Source: CAZPGL01 sp964586175 (lineage in GTDB: Bacteria > Actinomycetota > Acidimicrobiia > Acidimicrobiales > MedAcidi-G1). From it: a stretch of 41,857 nucleotides of DNA. Below are positions 17,008-25,200 of this stretch, one piece after another; within the stretch, counting starts at the first letter, position 1; every line of letters starts with the position of its first letter. The notes under the pieces were generated by a model. The model saw nothing but the letters and a program-made list of their open reading frames with translations, searched no databases and was not told the origin of the DNA. The position numbers and the translations under genes are program-made. The stretch is taken from NCBI GenBank assembly GCA_964586175.1, contig CAZPGL010000018.1, positions 1 to 41,857 of the forward strand, given 5' to 3'.

Positions 17008-17810
17008 CGGGCCAGGTGATCGAGGAGGGCGGCCCGTACCTCGGCCGGCGCCTCCTGCATGCCCATGTGGCCGACCCCGTCGAGTTCGACGACCGACGGG
17101 TCGGTCAGGGCGTCGATCAGCGGTTGGGCGGCGCGACGGGGCGTCATCTTGTCGGCGGTTCCAAGGAGCAGGGTGACCGGGCATTGCACCGTGGCCGCGG
17201 CGTCGAGTGCCCCGTCGTAGGCGGCGCAGGCCCGCAGGTCGGTGGCCAGCACGCCTGGAGGTGCGTTCTCCAACAGGGCCCGGGCTCCGCCGAGCATCCA
17301 CAGACCCGGGGTGGGATGCTCGCCGACCTGCTGGCCGGGGCCGTGACCCCAGGCGGTTATGAGCGCTGCGGCCTTCGGGTCGTCGGCGTCGGCTGCGGCC
17401 TGCAGGTCGGGGTGTACCGGCATGGATGCGGCCACGCCGATCAGCGCCGCCGAAGCCACCCGCCCACCGTGGTGGGCCGCGGCGTGTAGGGCGATCAGCG
17501 CCCCCATCGAGTGCCCGACCAGATGGACCGGCGTGTCACCCGCTGCGGCCAACTTGTCGATCAGGGCGGCCACCCAGGTCGCGGCGTCGGCGATCGACGA
17601 GACGGCCGGGCCATCGGACAAACCATGCCCGGGAAGGTCGACGGCGACGGCCCGGTAGCCGTGGTGGGCCAGGAATCGGGTCTGCTGGGACCACACGGTG
17701 CGGTCCATGCCGGCCCCGTGGAGCAGCACGACCAACGGGTCGTCGCGACCCTCGACGGGCACGGCTCCGGTGGCGGCGTGGACCCGGCGGCCCTCGATGT
17801 CGATGAACAC
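17004..17810 (-). CDS. Alpha/beta-hydrolase
   Basis: 268 residues with a complete catalytic triad: Ser101 in the nucleophile elbow GHSMG, Asp220 in LLGTADKMTP and His248 in GVGHMGMQEAP. The oxyanion-hole motif HGAGM lies at 31-35. No signal peptide is seen, so it should be cytoplasmic. Substrate unknown. The ATG at 17810 lies 7 bases after the metY stop, so it is very probably co-transcribed with metY. It is too short and lacks the GGSLGGM-type elbow of homoserine acetyltransferase, so I do not call it metX. Confidence 0.9.
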   Translation of the reverse strand: MFIDIEGRRVHAATGAVPVEGRDDPLVVLLHGAGMDRTVWSQQTRFLAHHGYRAVAVDLPGHGLSDGPAVSSIADAATWVAALIDKLAAAGDTPVHLVGHSMGALIALHAAAHHGGRVASAALIGVAASMPVHPDLQAAADADDPKAAALITAWGHGPGQQVGEHPTPGLWMLGGARALLENAPPGVLATDLRACAAYDGALDAAATVQCPVTLLLGTADKMTPRRAAQPLIDALTDPSVVELDGVGHMGMQEAPAEVRAALLDHLAR

Positions 17811-17817
17811 AGCGGCC

Positions 17818-19110
17818 TCAGCGTTGGGAGGCCGTCAGGGCCCGGGCCAGGTCATCGCAGATGTCGTCGGGGTCCTCGAGTCCGACCGACAGGCGGATCA
17901 GGTTCTCGCCGATGCCGGCCGCCTCGAGGTCGGCGGCACTCATCTGCTGGTGGGTCGTGGAACCGGGGTGGATGACCAGGGTCTTGGCGTCGCCCACGTT
18001 GGCCAGATGGGAGGCCAGTGACACCGACTCGATGAATCGCCGACCGGCGTCGCGACCGCCAGCCACCCCGAAGCTCAGGATGGCACCGGCACCCTCCGGG
18101 TAGAGGCGGGCCGCCAGGTCGTGGTCGGGGTGGCTGGGGTGCTCGGGGTGCCTGATCCATTCGACGGCGTCGTGGTCGTCGAGCATGGCGATGACCTGTC
18201 GGGTGTTCGCCACGTGTCGGGCCATGCGCAGCGGCAGGGTCTCGACGCCCTGGAGCAGGTAGAAGGCGTTGGCCGGGCTCATGCAGGCACCGAAGTCCCG
18301 CAGGCCTTCTGCCCGGGCCCGCATGCCCAGGGCGGCCGGACCGAACTCCTCGGCGAACGAGATGCCGTGGTAGCCGTCGTAGGGCTCGGTCAGGGTCGGG
18401 AACCTTCCCGACGCCACCCAGTCGAAGCGGCCGCCGTCGACGATGACCCCGCCGATGGCCACGCCGTGTCCACCCAGGAACTTGGTAACCGAGTGCAAGA
18501 CGATGTCTGCACCGTGTTCGATGGGTCGCAGCAGGTACGGGGTGGCGAACGTCGAGTCAACGCACAACGGCAGCCCGGCCTCGTGGGCCACCTCGGCCAC
18601 CGCTGCCACGTCGAGCACCTCGATGCCGGGGTTGCCGAGGGTCTCGGCGAACACGAGCCGGGTGTCGGGGGTGATTGCGGCGGCGAACGCGTCGGGATCG
18701 CGGGGGTCGACGAAGGTGGTGGTGATGCCGAAGCGGGGCATCGTCAGGTTGAGCATGTTGTGGGTGCCGCCGTAGATGTTGCGGCTGGCCACGATGTGGT
18801 CGCCGGCGTTGAGCAGGGTGGCGACGGCGAGGTGGAGCGCGGCCTGACCGCTGGCCGTGCACACCGCGCCGACCCCGCCTTCGAGGGCGGCGATGCGCTC
18901 CTCGAGCACGGCGACCGTCGGGTTCGAGATCCGTGAGTAGAGGTGGCCGCTGACCTCGAGGTTGAACAACCCGGCCGCGTGGTCGACCGAGTCGAATACG
19001 TATGACGTGGTCTGGTGGATGGGCACAGCCCGCGAGCCGGTGGTGGGGTCGGGCTGCTGACCGGCGTGCAGGGCCCGGGTGTCGAAGCGGTGGGCGTCGG
19101 GTTCGACCAT
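17818..19110 (-). CDS. metY: O-acetylhomoserine (thiol)-lyase, PLP enzyme
   Basis: Cys/Met-metabolism PLP-dependent enzyme of 430 residues, the length of O-acetylhomoserine sulfhydrylases, which make homocysteine from O-acetylhomoserine and sulfide. The N-terminus FDTRALHAGQQPDPTTGSRAVPI and the segment YSRISNPT are typical of MetY. The PLP Lys is Lys210 in HSVTKFLGGHG. The C-terminus has the family motif NVGDAKTLVIHP followed by STTHQQ, also MetY-like. No clear ribosome site precedes the ATG at 19110. The alpha/beta hydrolase follows after 7 bases. Confidence 0.93.
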   Translation of the reverse strand: MVEPDAHRFDTRALHAGQQPDPTTGSRAVPIHQTTSYVFDSVDHAAGLFNLEVSGHLYSRISNPTVAVLEERIAALEGGVGAVCTASGQAALHLAVATLLNAGDHIVASRNIYGGTHNMLNLTMPRFGITTTFVDPRDPDAFAAAITPDTRLVFAETLGNPGIEVLDVAAVAEVAHEAGLPLCVDSTFATPYLLRPIEHGADIVLHSVTKFLGGHGVAIGGVIVDGGRFDWVASGRFPTLTEPYDGYHGISFAEEFGPAALGMRARAEGLRDFGACMSPANAFYLLQGVETLPLRMARHVANTRQVIAMLDDHDAVEWIRHPEHPSHPDHDLAARLYPEGAGAILSFGVAGGRDAGRRFIESVSLASHLANVGDAKTLVIHPGSTTHQQMSAADLEAAGIGENLIRLSVGLEDPDDICDDLARALTASQR

Positions 19111-19148
19111 CAGCGCAGGCTACGGCATGGTGCCAAGGGGTTGGGCGT

Positions 19149-20159
19149 TCAGCAGCGCGCCAGGTCGGCCAGACGGTCCAGGCTCTCGTCGGAGCCGATG
19201 GCCACGATGACGTCGCCCTCGCCGAATGGCCGTCGACCCAGGTCGTCGGTGTGGAAGTGGGACGCCGGGTCACGCACGGTGAGCACGACGGCACCGGTGG
19301 CACCCCGGACGTCGAGTTCGTCGATGGTCCGGCCGATGAAGTCGCAGCCGTCGTCCACCCTGATCTCCCGGAGCTTGGCTTCGAACTCGCCGTCGTGGAC
19401 GACCACGTCGACGAAGTCGGCCACGTTGGGCTGGGTGGCCAGGCTGGCCATGCGGTAACCGCCGATCTCGTACGGGTTGACCACCCGGTTGGCCCCCACC
19501 TGGTGGAGTTTGGTGATGCTGGTCGACTGGTCGGCCCGGGACACGATGAACAGGTCGGGGTTCAGATCCCGGGCGCTCAGGGTGACGTACAGGTTGTCGA
19601 CGTTGGAACCGAGCGCGGTGATGAGGGTGGCTGCTCGCTTGACGCCGGCCTGTCGCAGCACGTCGTCGTTGGTGGCGTCGCCGTGGACGAAGGGCAGGCC
19701 GGCCGATTCCAGCCGGTTGTCCTGAAGGTCGATGGCCACGACGTCCTGGCCGACGGTCTGGACGAACGAGGTGATGGAGCGCCCCACCTTGCCCATGCCG
19801 CAGACGATCAGGTGACCCGACATCGAGTCGACGTTGCGTTGCATGCGGTACCTCCGGTACTGGCCGGTGATGCGGCCTTCGACGACGCTCTCGATTATCG
19901 CGGTGGCGGCGTAGAGCATGGCACCCACCCCGACGAGGATGAGACTCGAGGTGAAGATCTTCCAGGCCGTGGACGGGTCGCCCTGGTGGATTTCGCGAAA
20001 CCCCACGGTCGAGATGGTGATGATGGTCTGGTAGATGGCGTCGACCATGCCGAGGCCCAGGAATAGGTAGCCGGCGGTACCGCCCATGAGCACCGCCGAC
20101 AGCAGCAGAGCGGCGTTCCAGATGCTGCTCGAGCCGGGTCGACGCCTCCTGATCACCAT
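19149..20159 (-). CDS. Two-TM potassium channel with RCK (TrkA-N/TrkA-C) domains
   Basis: 336 residues built like MthK-type channels. TM1 is about 14-36. The pore helix and selectivity filter are TIITISTVGF (45-54), a TVGF variant of the canonical TVGYG filter. TM2 is about 66-92. A cytosolic RCK domain follows with Rossmann motif GMGKVG (121-126) and an acidic strand end (AIDLQD), then a TrkA-C domain (about 245-335). Predicted role: K+-selective conductance gated by ligand binding to the RCK ring. The start lies 64-85 bases from the divergent hydroxyacid dehydrogenase. Confidence 0.93.
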   Translation of the reverse strand: MVIRRRRPGSSSIWNAALLLSAVLMGGTAGYLFLGLGMVDAIYQTIITISTVGFREIHQGDPSTAWKIFTSSLILVGVGAMLYAATAIIESVVEGRITGQYRRYRMQRNVDSMSGHLIVCGMGKVGRSITSFVQTVGQDVVAIDLQDNRLESAGLPFVHGDATNDDVLRQAGVKRAATLITALGSNVDNLYVTLSARDLNPDLFIVSRADQSTSITKLHQVGANRVVNPYEIGGYRMASLATQPNVADFVDVVVHDGEFEAKLREIRVDDGCDFIGRTIDELDVRGATGAVVLTVRDPASHFHTDDLGRRPFGEGDVIVAIGSDESLDRLADLARC

Positions 20160-20244
20160 GGCGGCAGGCTAGGCGGTGGGAGCGTCCCATGATCGCCCCA
20201 GGGGCTAGGTTGCGCCGGTCGACATGGACGAAAGGGGACCGGCT

Positions 20245-21198
20245 GTGCGGATCGGGTTCATCGGGTTGGGCAACGTGGGCGGCAAGTTGGCGGGCAGCCT
20301 GCTCCGCAACGGGTACGACCTGGTCGTGCGGGACCTCGACCGGACGGCCGCCCAGCTGTTCCTGGACGCCGGGGCCGGCTGGGCCGACTCGCCGGCCGAT
20401 TTGGCCAGGACGTGCGACGCGGTGATCACCTGCCTGCCGTCGCCGGCGGCGTGTGCTGCCGTGATGGAGGCCGACGATGGCTTGTTGGCCGGGTTCACGC
20501 CGGGCACGGTGTGGATGGAGATGAGCACCACCGACGAGGCCGAGGTGCGGAGGATGGGTGCGCTGGTCGAGGCGGTGGGGGCGGTCCCCATCGATTGCCC
20601 GGTCTCGGGTGGGTGCCACCGGGCGGCCACCGGCAACATCGCCATCTTCGCCGGCGGCGACCGCGCCGCGTTCGAGCAGGTGCTGCCGGTGCTCACCACC
20701 ATGGGGCGTCGCATCCTGCACGCCGGCCCGTTGGGTTCGGCCTCGGTGCTCAAGGTGGTGACCAACTATCTGGCCACGGCGAACCTCCTCACCCTGTGCG
20801 AGGCCCTCGTCACGTCAGCGGCGGCCGGGATGGACCTCAACGTGGCGTACGAGGCGATCCGGGTGTCATCGGGCAACTCGTTCGTCCACGAGACCGAGAG
20901 CCAGGTCATCTTGAACGGCAGCCGCGATATCAACTTCACCATGGACCTCGTCGTCAAGGACATGACCCTGTTCTCGTCGGTGGCCGAGGCGGCCGGGCTG
21001 TCTCTCGAGGTGGCGCCGGTGCTGCTCGACATCGTCCTCGATGGCCAGGCCCGCTATGGCGACCGGGAGTGGTCACCCAACATCATCCGTCGTCTAGAGG
21101 AGGCGGCGGGCCTCGACGTGCTGGCCTCGGGGTTCCCGGCCGAGATCGTCGACGACGAGCCCGAGGAGTCCGGTTACGAGGTGGTGCCCCGGCGCTAG
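20245..21198 (+). CDS. NAD(P)-dependent beta-hydroxyacid dehydrogenase (3-hydroxyisobutyrate dehydrogenase family)
   Basis: 317 residues from the GTG at 20245, chosen because AAAGGGG (20231-20237) lies 7 bases upstream and the protein then begins directly with RIGFIGLGNVG, the nucleotide-binding motif. An in-frame ATG at 20224 is the alternative. The substrate motif is DCPVSGG (about 117-123) and the catalytic Lys is in VLKVVTNYL (Lys170). The family reduces or oxidises 3-hydroxyisobutyrate, tartronate semialdehyde, glyoxylate semialdehydes and similar; the exact substrate is not readable. A C-terminal extension (residues about 290-317) is acidic. It shares the CTAG at 21195-21198 with the convergent sulfotransferase-like gene. 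Confidence 0.92.
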   Translation: MRIGFIGLGNVGGKLAGSLLRNGYDLVVRDLDRTAAQLFLDAGAGWADSPADLARTCDAVITCLPSPAACAAVMEADDGLLAGFTPGTVWMEMSTTDEAEVRRMGALVEAVGAVPIDCPVSGGCHRAATGNIAIFAGGDRAAFEQVLPVLTTMGRRILHAGPLGSASVLKVVTNYLATANLLTLCEALVTSAAAGMDLNVAYEAIRVSSGNSFVHETESQVILNGSRDINFTMDLVVKDMTLFSSVAEAAGLSLEVAPVLLDIVLDGQARYGDREWSPNIIRRLEEAAGLDVLASGFPAEIVDDEPEESGYEVVPRR

Positions 21199-21941
21199 CC
21201 GGGCTGTTCCGCCGGCTGGATTCGGTGGACGTGCATGGCCTCGTAGTGGGGGAGGCAGTACTCGTAGGCGGCGACCATGCGGGGGTCGGCCTCGATGGGT
21301 AGGTAGTCGGTGGCCGGAGCGATCAGGCCGGTCGAGGACCGCAGGTTGTCGTGCCACGCCCCGCCGTCGTACCAGCTGTAGTCCCGTTCCTCGGTTTGCC
21401 AGTACAGGGCGTGGGGGAGGTACTCGATGCCCATGGCGGCGCACCATGCGGCCACCATGCCCGGCGTGTCGGCCATCAGCTCCTCGGCGTCGATGACCGG
21501 CGGTGTGGTGCCGGTGCGTTGGCACACCCGGTCGAACATCTCGCGCTGTTCGGCGAACCCGGTTTCGCTGAGCTCGAAGTCAGGCCACTTGTCGAAGATG
21601 GACGGCACGGTGCGGGCCGGATCCCGGATGAGGAATGTGTGGTCGAACCGGTCAATGAACGCGTCGTCGGCGATGTGGAGGACGTACTCGGACATGTCCT
21701 TGAAGAACACCGGCGCCTCGGCGGCATCGGCGTCCAACTCGGCGAGCCGAGATTCGATGGTCAGCCCCGGCGTGCGGTTCTTGACCCGTTGGGGCGGGCA
21801 ACCCGGGTTCTCGCCGTTGTACCAGACGTCGCCGAACGGTTCGTGGTGGCAGCGGTGGTCACCCCGCTGTTCGATCATGCGTTCGAAGGCCGTCGACCGC
21901 GAGCGGATGACGCACCACAGGGCGATGGTCCGGTGCTGCAT
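21195..21941 (-). CDS. Sulfotransferase-like P-loop protein
   Basis: 248 residues. The N-terminal strand-loop ALWCVIRSRSTAFERMI resembles the 5'-phosphosulfate loop of PAPS-dependent sulfotransferases, and FLIRDPARTVPSIF resembles their 3'-phosphate motif (RxxxxxxxS). The segment RGDHRCHHEPFGD is typical of a bacterial subgroup annotated as sulfotransferase family. The acceptor is unknown and activity is unproven. It is the last gene of the leftward catabolic operon, 27 bases after the decarboxylase-like gene. An O-sulfation step in such an operon is odd. Confidence 0.78.
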   Translation of the reverse strand: MQHRTIALWCVIRSRSTAFERMIEQRGDHRCHHEPFGDVWYNGENPGCPPQRVKNRTPGLTIESRLAELDADAAEAPVFFKDMSEYVLHIADDAFIDRFDHTFLIRDPARTVPSIFDKWPDFELSETGFAEQREMFDRVCQRTGTTPPVIDAEELMADTPGMVAAWCAAMGIEYLPHALYWQTEERDYSWYDGGAWHDNLRSSTGLIAPATDYLPIEADPRMVAAYEYCLPHYEAMHVHRIQPAEQPG

Positions 21942-21968
21942 GGCGGGTTCCAGTCGTTACAGGACGGG

Positions 21969-22769
21969 TCAGAGGGTGTCGAGGAGCCGGCCGTGGCCGG
22001 TGACCGCCTCGCCCAGGTCCAGGTAGGCCAGCATGGCCCAGTACAGGGCGTTGTCGGAGGCCACGATCGGCGTGCCGAGTTCAGCCTCGAGTGCCGCCAC
22101 GTGGGGGGCGGTGCGGAATCCCGAGCCGGTCTGGACCACGGCGTCGGCGTGCGGTGCCGCGGCGTGGGCCCGGCGCACGCTCTCGACGATGTCCCGGTCG
22201 GGGTGGTCCCAGACCGTGGCCTCCTCGACCGCGATCTGGTCGTCGAGCGAGGCGTAGAGGCCGACGTCGCGCATGTGGCCGCTGGCCAGGATTTCGAACC
22301 CGGCCTCGGTGAGGTACCGGTTGATGCCGTCCCGCCAGTCGTCCCGGTAGTAGCCGTTGGCCACGGCGACGGTTCGGGCTCCGAGGTGGCGCAGGGCCTC
22401 GACGATGCAGTGGCCGGCCATCAGGAAGCGGGCCCCGACCCGGTCGCTGAGCGCGTCGCAGTGGTCGGCGATCTCGTCGGGGGTGGTGCCCTTGGTGTGG
22501 ACCCAGTTGGTGCCGACCTGCCCGATGACCTGGCAGTGCGCGGCGGCCAGACACTCGGCAGCCTCGTCGAGCAGGGTGAAGTTGTCGGCCCGCTGTTCGA
22601 GTCGGTACCCGTACTCCGGGATGTGCAGCACCCGCTGCATGACGCCGATCCCGTCCGGGGCGACGGCCAGGAACTGTTGGGGTGAGTCGTCGAAGTAGCG
22701 AGGGGTGGTGACGAACCCGGCGTAGCCGCGGTAGCGGGGCCGGACGTCGGCCGGATCGAGCTGGGTCAT
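21969..22769 (-). CDS. Arylmalonate decarboxylase / maleate isomerase-like protein (Asp/Glu racemase superfamily)
   Basis: 266 residues from the ATG at 22769, which overlaps the MmgE stop as ATGA; longer in-frame extension upstream is only the shadow of the MmgE gene. Family features are GTNWVHTKG (86-94), corresponding to the first active-site loop, and a C-terminal segment GFRTAPHVAALEAELGTPIV followed by ASDNALYW. Family members normally carry a catalytic Cys in one or both loops. Here the first loop has Gly86 and the second reads QTGSGFRT (213-220), so I find no Cys at either site. It may use other chemistry or simply bind substrate. Fourth conserved gene position in the leftward operon after the Rieske and MmgE genes. 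Confidence 0.85.
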   Translation of the reverse strand: MTQLDPADVRPRYRGYAGFVTTPRYFDDSPQQFLAVAPDGIGVMQRVLHIPEYGYRLEQRADNFTLLDEAAECLAAAHCQVIGQVGTNWVHTKGTTPDEIADHCDALSDRVGARFLMAGHCIVEALRHLGARTVAVANGYYRDDWRDGINRYLTEAGFEILASGHMRDVGLYASLDDQIAVEEATVWDHPDRDIVESVRRAHAAAPHADAVVQTGSGFRTAPHVAALEAELGTPIVASDNALYWAMLAYLDLGEAVTGHGRLLDTL

Positions 22770-24106
22770 GGCAGGCTCCGGAGGAGGTCGGTCAGGTCGG
22801 TTCGGGTGTCGAGGCCCCCGACGGCGGTCAGCAGGGCGTCGGCGTCGGTCCGCCCGTCGGTCAGTCGGCGGAATTTGGCGGCCAACTCGTCCGGCGTCAA
22901 GGGCTGGTGCATGGAGCCCTTCTGGCCGGCCACCCGGACCTCGTGGACGGTGCCGTCGTGGCACTCCACCCGCAGGCTGCCGGCCATCTTCCAGGCGTAG
23001 GTGGCGTCGCACCAGTCGGCGGCGGCCATGGTCGCCACCTTGGCCTGGAGGTCGGCCAGCGCCGGGTCGGCGATGCGCTCGGCGGTGTAGGTGGCGGGGT
23101 CGCCCGGGTCGGCCAGGAAGGCCGCGGCCACGTTGAACGGACCGCTGTACTGGGCGGCCATCACCGACGTGGTGCCGTCGAGGGCGTTCTGCTCGGCGGC
23201 CTTGGTCGGCACCTCGGCACGGATTCGGGCGATGTCCTCGGCGGTCACGCCCCGGTCCCGGATCGCGATGGCGGCGTCGATGAGGGGGTGGATGTCGCTG
23301 CACGCCGCGTAGGGCTTGACGGTGATCTCGTCGATCATCCAGCGGTCACCGAGTCGGTCGGCGAGCAGGTGCACGGCCGGCTCGGTGGTGGTGGTGCGGC
23401 AGAAACCGTAGCGGCCGGCCAGGCCGTCGGCCGGCCCCTCGACGCCTTCGGCGGCCAGCATGGCCGCGGTGAGCCCGCCCTCGGCGGCCCGGCCGGCGTG
23501 GAAACGCTTGGTGGTGCCGCCGGTCTGGCTGAACTCGGTGGAGCCCGAGGCGAAGGTGGCGGCCAGGCCGAGGGCGTTGGTCATGGTGCCGGTGTCGAAC
23601 CCGAGGAGCCGTCCGACAGCGGCGGCGGCGCCGAACACGCCGGACTGCCCGGTGGGGTGGAAGCCGGCCAGCATGTGGGCCGCCGGCCCGACGGCGATGC
23701 CGGCCCGACCCATGGCCTCGTAGCCGACGACGATGGCGTCCAGCATCTCCCGTCCCGATGCCCCCACGGTTGGGGCGACGGCGAGCGCGGCGGGCACGAC
23801 GACCGCCCCGGGGTGGGAGATGGCTTCTTCGTGGACGTCGTCCAGTTCGAAGGCGTGTGCTGATGCGCCGTTGGCGAAGGCGGCCATGGCCGGGGTGGTC
23901 GAGAAACCGGCTCCGACGACCGGGCAGGGTCCTCGGGTGCCGCCGGTCGCCCGGGCATGGGCCGCCGCGGCCTGGCTCCACGGTTGGCCGGCACCGAACA
24001 CGATGCACCCGATGGTGTCGAGTGTGTAGTCGGCGGCCCGGGCCCGGTGGCTGTCGGCGACCCCGGCCCCGGCGAGGAAGCCGGCCAGTTCCCTCGTCGC
24101 GGTCAT
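22766..24106 (-). CDS. MmgE/PrpD family protein
   Basis: 446 residues covering the whole MmgE/PrpD fold, which includes 2-methylcitrate dehydratase, cis-aconitate decarboxylase and iminodisuccinate epimerase. Recognisable segments are YTLDTIGCIVFGAG, FANGASAHAFELDD (the conserved His/Asp region), HPTGQSGVFGAAAA, and KRFHAGRAAEGG. The reaction cannot be named. Because adjacent genes encode an aminotransferase and a Rieske oxygenase rather than methylcitrate synthase, propionate metabolism is unlikely. Both ends overlap neighbours by 4 bases (ATGA), so it is tightly coupled to the Rieske gene upstream and the decarboxylase-like gene downstream. Confidence 0.9.
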   Translation of the reverse strand: MTATRELAGFLAGAGVADSHRARAADYTLDTIGCIVFGAGQPWSQAAAAHARATGGTRGPCPVVGAGFSTTPAMAAFANGASAHAFELDDVHEEAISHPGAVVVPAALAVAPTVGASGREMLDAIVVGYEAMGRAGIAVGPAAHMLAGFHPTGQSGVFGAAAAVGRLLGFDTGTMTNALGLAATFASGSTEFSQTGGTTKRFHAGRAAEGGLTAAMLAAEGVEGPADGLAGRYGFCRTTTTEPAVHLLADRLGDRWMIDEITVKPYAACSDIHPLIDAAIAIRDRGVTAEDIARIRAEVPTKAAEQNALDGTTSVMAAQYSGPFNVAAAFLADPGDPATYTAERIADPALADLQAKVATMAAADWCDATYAWKMAGSLRVECHDGTVHEVRVAGQKGSMHQPLTPDELAAKFRRLTDGRTDADALLTAVGGLDTRTDLTDLLRSLP

Positions 24107-25158
24107 CGGCCCAGGGCGGCGCGGACCAGGTCGTGGAGGTGGGGCACCGTGTCCTCGGAGTGGACGGTGGCCACGCCGTCGGGGCGTTCGATGAGTGGAC
24201 CGGGGGTGTAGCCGCGGCTACGCAGGCCACGCTGCACCGAGTCCATGATGCTGAAGTCCTCGCTGACCGTGGTCCGCCAGTCCAGGTCGATGATCTCGTC
24301 CTGCTCGGCGGTCGGCGTGTCGCCGTCGAACCACCATTCGCGGATCAACAGGGTGCGGTCGACGGCGAGCGGCACCCAGCGGAACGTGTTGAGCACCTCG
24401 CCGGGGTAGCACTGGATGGACGACACCGGGAAGACGAAGAACGACTCGTAGGGCTGGCCGCCTTCGGCGAGGGAGTATCCGGTGCTGGCCGGTGCCTCGG
24501 CGCTGTGCCGGATGGCCTGGCCCCGGCTGGCGATGCGGTAGCTGCCTGGCGACACCACGCCCTTGGTGAACGCCTTGTGGACGTTGGGGCAGTGGTAGCA
24601 CTCGTTGTAGTTCTCGACGGCGATCTTCCAGTTGGCGTTGACGAGGTGGGTACGGCGGTGGGTGAGGGTCCGTCGGGCAGCGCTCGGTGCCACGGCCAGC
24701 AACTCGGCCTCGATGCCGGGCAGGGTGTCGGCCAGGCTGGCCGCGTCGTCGTCGAGGTTCACCCACAGGAAGCCGGCGAACGTCTCGAGGCGGACCGGGG
24801 GGACGCAGAGCTCACCGACCTGTTCGCCGCGGGCGTGGAGGAGACGGCCGTCGAGGTCGTAGTTCCAGGCGTGGTACGGGCAGGTCAGGCTGCTCGCGTG
24901 GCCGGCGTCGTCGGTCAGCAGCTCGTGGCCGCGGTGCTGACACACGTTGTACATGGCGTGCAGCGAGCCGTCGGCCAGCCGGGTCACCGCCACCCCCTGG
25001 TCGCCGACGGAGGCGGTGAGGTAGTCGCCGGACTCGGGGATCTGGCCGGTGTGGCCGATCAGTTGCCACGTGCGGGCGAAGATGCGGTCGAGTTCCTCGG
25101 CGAAGACGGCCGGGTCGGTGTACCAGTCGCCGGAGAGGGCTCGACGGTGGTCGCTCAT
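24103..25158 (-). CDS. Rieske non-haem iron oxygenase, alpha subunit, CntA/GbcA-like
   Basis: 351 residues. The Rieske [2Fe-2S] motif is CxHx17CxxH (Cys73, His75, Cys93, His96). The mononuclear iron site is His189 and His194 with Asp301. The residue that bridges the two metal sites is Glu186 (NECYHC) rather than the Asp of naphthalene-dioxygenase-type enzymes. That Glu is known from carnitine monooxygenase CntA, and related proteins act on quaternary ammonium compounds such as glycine betaine or stachydrine. An N-demethylase or C-N-cleaving role is therefore plausible. No reductase gene is adjacent. The ATG at 25158 follows a GAGGAAG site. Confidence 0.92.
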   Translation of the reverse strand: MSDHRRALSGDWYTDPAVFAEELDRIFARTWQLIGHTGQIPESGDYLTASVGDQGVAVTRLADGSLHAMYNVCQHRGHELLTDDAGHASSLTCPYHAWNYDLDGRLLHARGEQVGELCVPPVRLETFAGFLWVNLDDDAASLADTLPGIEAELLAVAPSAARRTLTHRRTHLVNANWKIAVENYNECYHCPNVHKAFTKGVVSPGSYRIASRGQAIRHSAEAPASTGYSLAEGGQPYESFFVFPVSSIQCYPGEVLNTFRWVPLAVDRTLLIREWWFDGDTPTAEQDEIIDLDWRTTVSEDFSIMDSVQRGLRSRGYTPGPLIERPDGVATVHSEDTVPHLHDLVRAALGR

Positions 25159-25200
25159 GGGCTTCCTCGACGGTGAGGGTGTGGGTGCAGCCGGGGCAGG

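Noticed and set aside
17004..17810. metX (homoserine O-acetyltransferase) for the gene after metY
   Set aside because: At 268 residues it is about 100 shorter than MetX, and the nucleophile elbow is GHSMG rather than the MetX type.
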